DNA of 34,806 nucleotides from an uncultured Flavobacteriales bacterium (lineage in GTDB: Bacteria > Bacteroidota > Bacteroidia > Flavobacteriales_D > Crocinitomicaceae): NCBI GenBank assembly GCA_913059205.1, contig CAJXRM010000027.1, positions 1-34,806 of the forward strand. Reading direction: 5' to 3'. The notes under the pieces are model-generated. The model did no database searches and was not told where the DNA came from. It saw nothing but the letters and a program-made list of their open reading frames with translations. A program made the position numbers and the translations under genes. Of this stretch, positions 33,661 to 34,806 are shown in pieces. The number at the start of each line of letters is the position of its first letter. Position 1 is the first letter of the stretch.

Positions 33661-34758
33661 TTATTTATTTTCTAATTCATTAATTCTTTGTTCTAATTTT
33701 TCGATAATAACTTGTTGTTCCTGAATTGCTTTTGTTAGAATCGGAATTATTCGAGTGTAATCCATTACTACAAACTCTTCTTTGTTGTTTTTAAGAGCTT
33801 CGTTAGGATTTACTTCAACACAGGCTTGTGTATCGAAGGTTTTTATTCTAGTTATTTCGGGAATAACAGCTTGTACCTCTTGAGATATAAAACCATATTC
33901 CAAGCCACTATTTAATCCCATATTTGGAAATTTATCTAGATCATAATTATAGGTTACTGGCTTAAGCTTCATGATAAGTTCGGTAGCATTATTGATTGTT
34001 ACAATATCTTTTTTCGTTCGTTCATCTGAAATCGTTCCAAGAAACCCAGTATAACCAAGATCATCATAAAATTCTCCTCCCCATCCAGTATTAGCACCTC
34101 CACTGTTGAAACGAGAACCTCTTACTCCAGTTCCTTGCCATTCATTGGAAGCACCTCTAACTCCAATCGTTGGAGAAAGATTAGCTCCTTGATATATTCC
34201 TAACCCAAATACTCCTGCCGGAATGAAACCTGTTCCATTATATCCAGTAATTCCCTCGATACCATTGTAACCGTTGGCAGTACCCTGATTATATCCAGAT
34301 ATAGATACTCCATCAGCTCCCAAATTATTGTAAGAGGCCATTGCAGTAGCACCTACGGCTGCACCACCATTTGTCATTTGAAACATATTGGCTGGAGTTA
34401 CTGTTCGAATACCAATATTGCCATTTGACTCTAATGTCATACGTTCAACTCCATTGGAATACATTCTAAAATCGATTGCGTTATTTGTTCCAATATAATT
34501 GGCTGCAATTGCTGTATTTCCTGCTGTTAACCATGCACCATTTGCAGAAGTTACAGGACCGCCTGATCCAGCGGTTCCGTTAACGACCATTGTCCCGTTT
34601 GTGTTAAAAGTTGGCGCCACTAAAGTCCATGTCGGTCCTGCTGGTCCCGCTGGACCTTGAGGCCCTACCGCACCATCAATACCATCAACTCCTGGGGTTC
34701 CCGCTGCTCCTGCTGGTCCTGCTGGCCCTTGTGGTCCAATCGCACCCGCTGCTCCTGC
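33661..34758 (-). CDS. Partial: collagen-like / peptidase S74 (intramolecular chaperone) domain surface protein
   Basis: The 3' part (365 residues) of a gene cut by the contig end. It begins with Gly-x-y collagen-like repeats rich in GPQGPAGPAG (about the first 45 residues). A beta-rich middle part follows (SNGNIGIRTVTPANMFQMTNGG; GTGVRGSRFNSGGANTGWGG), typical of Bacteroidota surface fibres. The C-terminal peptidase S74 domain covers about residues 250-365: SDERTKKDI (Ser-Asp autocleavage site), LKPVTYNYD, YGFISQEVQAVIPEI and DYTRIIPILTKAIQEQQ. A short coiled coil ends the protein. In phage tail spikes this domain assists trimer folding and then cleaves itself off. The N-terminus and any signal peptide are missing. 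The apparent start MYKRQ at 34759-34773 is adapter. Confidence 0.9.
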   Translation of the reverse strand, partial: AGAAGAIGPQGPAGPAGAAGTPGVDGIDGAVGPQGPAGPAGPTWTLVAPTFNTNGTMVVNGTAGSGGPVTSANGAWLTAGNTAIAANYIGTNNAIDFRMYSNGVERMTLESNGNIGIRTVTPANMFQMTNGGAAVGATAMASYNNLGADGVSISGYNQGTANGYNGIEGITGYNGTGFIPAGVFGLGIYQGANLSPTIGVRGASNEWQGTGVRGSRFNSGGANTGWGGEFYDDLGYTGFLGTISDERTKKDIVTINNATELIMKLKPVTYNYDLDKFPNMGLNSGLEYGFISQEVQAVIPEITRIKTFDTQACVEVNPNEALKNNKEEFVVMDYTRIIPILTKAIQEQQVIIEKLEQRINELENK

Positions 34759-34806
34759 CTGTCTCTTATACACATCTCCGAGCCCACGAGACAGGCAGAA
34801 ATCTCG
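34759..34806 (-). other. Untrimmed Illumina Nextera Read-2 adapter with i7 index
   Basis: This is not genomic sequence. Bases 34759-34777 are the Tn5 mosaic end CTGTCTCTTATACACATCT. Bases 34778-34792 are the Read-2 part CCGAGCCCACGAGAC. Bases 34793-34800 (AGGCAGAA) match i7 index N703. Bases 34801-34806 (ATCTCG) start the P7 tail. In the reverse frame the mosaic end translates as MYKRQ, falsely extending the last ORF. Confidence 0.98.

Noticed and set aside
33661..34758. Prophage tail fibre
   Set aside because: The S74 domain is shared with phage, but the neighbours (MFS transporter, ribD, GAPDH) are cellular and no phage gene is visible. It remains open because the contig ends here.

Overview
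The window looks like one complete short-read contig from an AT-rich member of the Bacteroidota, most likely order Flavobacteriales; a Crocinitomicaceae/Fluviicola-type organism is possible, but that is an inference. The evidence is secreted proteins with type IX secretion (T9SS) sorting domains of types A and B, a DUF5686 outer-membrane-type protein, an HU-like/SPOR fusion protein, a RecQ with a long C-terminal extension, split transketolase genes, and several matches to the Bacteroidota promoter TTG-N17-23-TAnnTTTG. Both contig ends carry untrimmed Illumina Nextera adapter: bases 1-46 (including i5 index AGAGTAGA) and 34759-34806 (including i7 index AGGCAGAA). Genomic sequence is therefore 47-34758.

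Layout. 47-5800: two secreted T9SS cargo proteins. One is a 377-aa type A protein. The other is a 1309-aa type B protein with eight tandem 71-aa repeats plus a degenerate ninth. A bidirectional terminator follows. 5812-10402, minus strand: tatC, a DUF5686 protein, lptB and a small lipoprotein, an envelope-biogenesis cluster. 10570-13187, plus strand: recQ and a small membrane protein, separated by a CTGAGC repeat element. 13226-13823, minus strand: a YegP-like DUF1508 protein and a DUF6132-like membrane protein. 13964-18304, plus strand: pheT-bioD-bioA, tightly packed. 18301-19146, minus strand: a secreted, possibly beta-barrel protein. 19223-25152, minus strand: a seven-gene unit encoding transketolase N-half, a secreted von Willebrand A (vWA) protein, transketolase C-half, an ECF sigma factor, a membrane anti-sigma-like protein, a Spy/CpxP-like periplasmic protein and a class III aminotransferase. 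25296-28137, plus strand: a small secreted protein and a CUB/P-domain T9SS type B protein, ending in a terminator. 28238-29227, plus strand: GAPDH. 29237-32273, minus strand: ribD, an MBL-fold hydrolase and the SPOR protein. 32354-33601, plus strand: an MFS transporter. 33661-34758, minus strand: the 3' part of a collagen-like/peptidase S74-domain surface protein cut by the contig end.

Most of this is housekeeping metabolism (biotin, riboflavin, glycolysis/pentose phosphate, tRNA charging, DNA repair) mixed with cell-surface genes. No tRNA, rRNA, CRISPR array, IS element or phage module was seen. The least ordinary arrangement is the transketolase operon: an exported vWA protein is translationally linked between the two halves of a cytosolic enzyme, and an envelope-stress-type sigma/anti-sigma/sensor trio follows directly. 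Several longest-ORF starts are too long, judged from family N-termini and promoter positions (GAPDH, transketolase N-half, MBL hydrolase, DUF6132 protein, MFS). The apparent start of the last protein (MYKRQ) is translated adapter.
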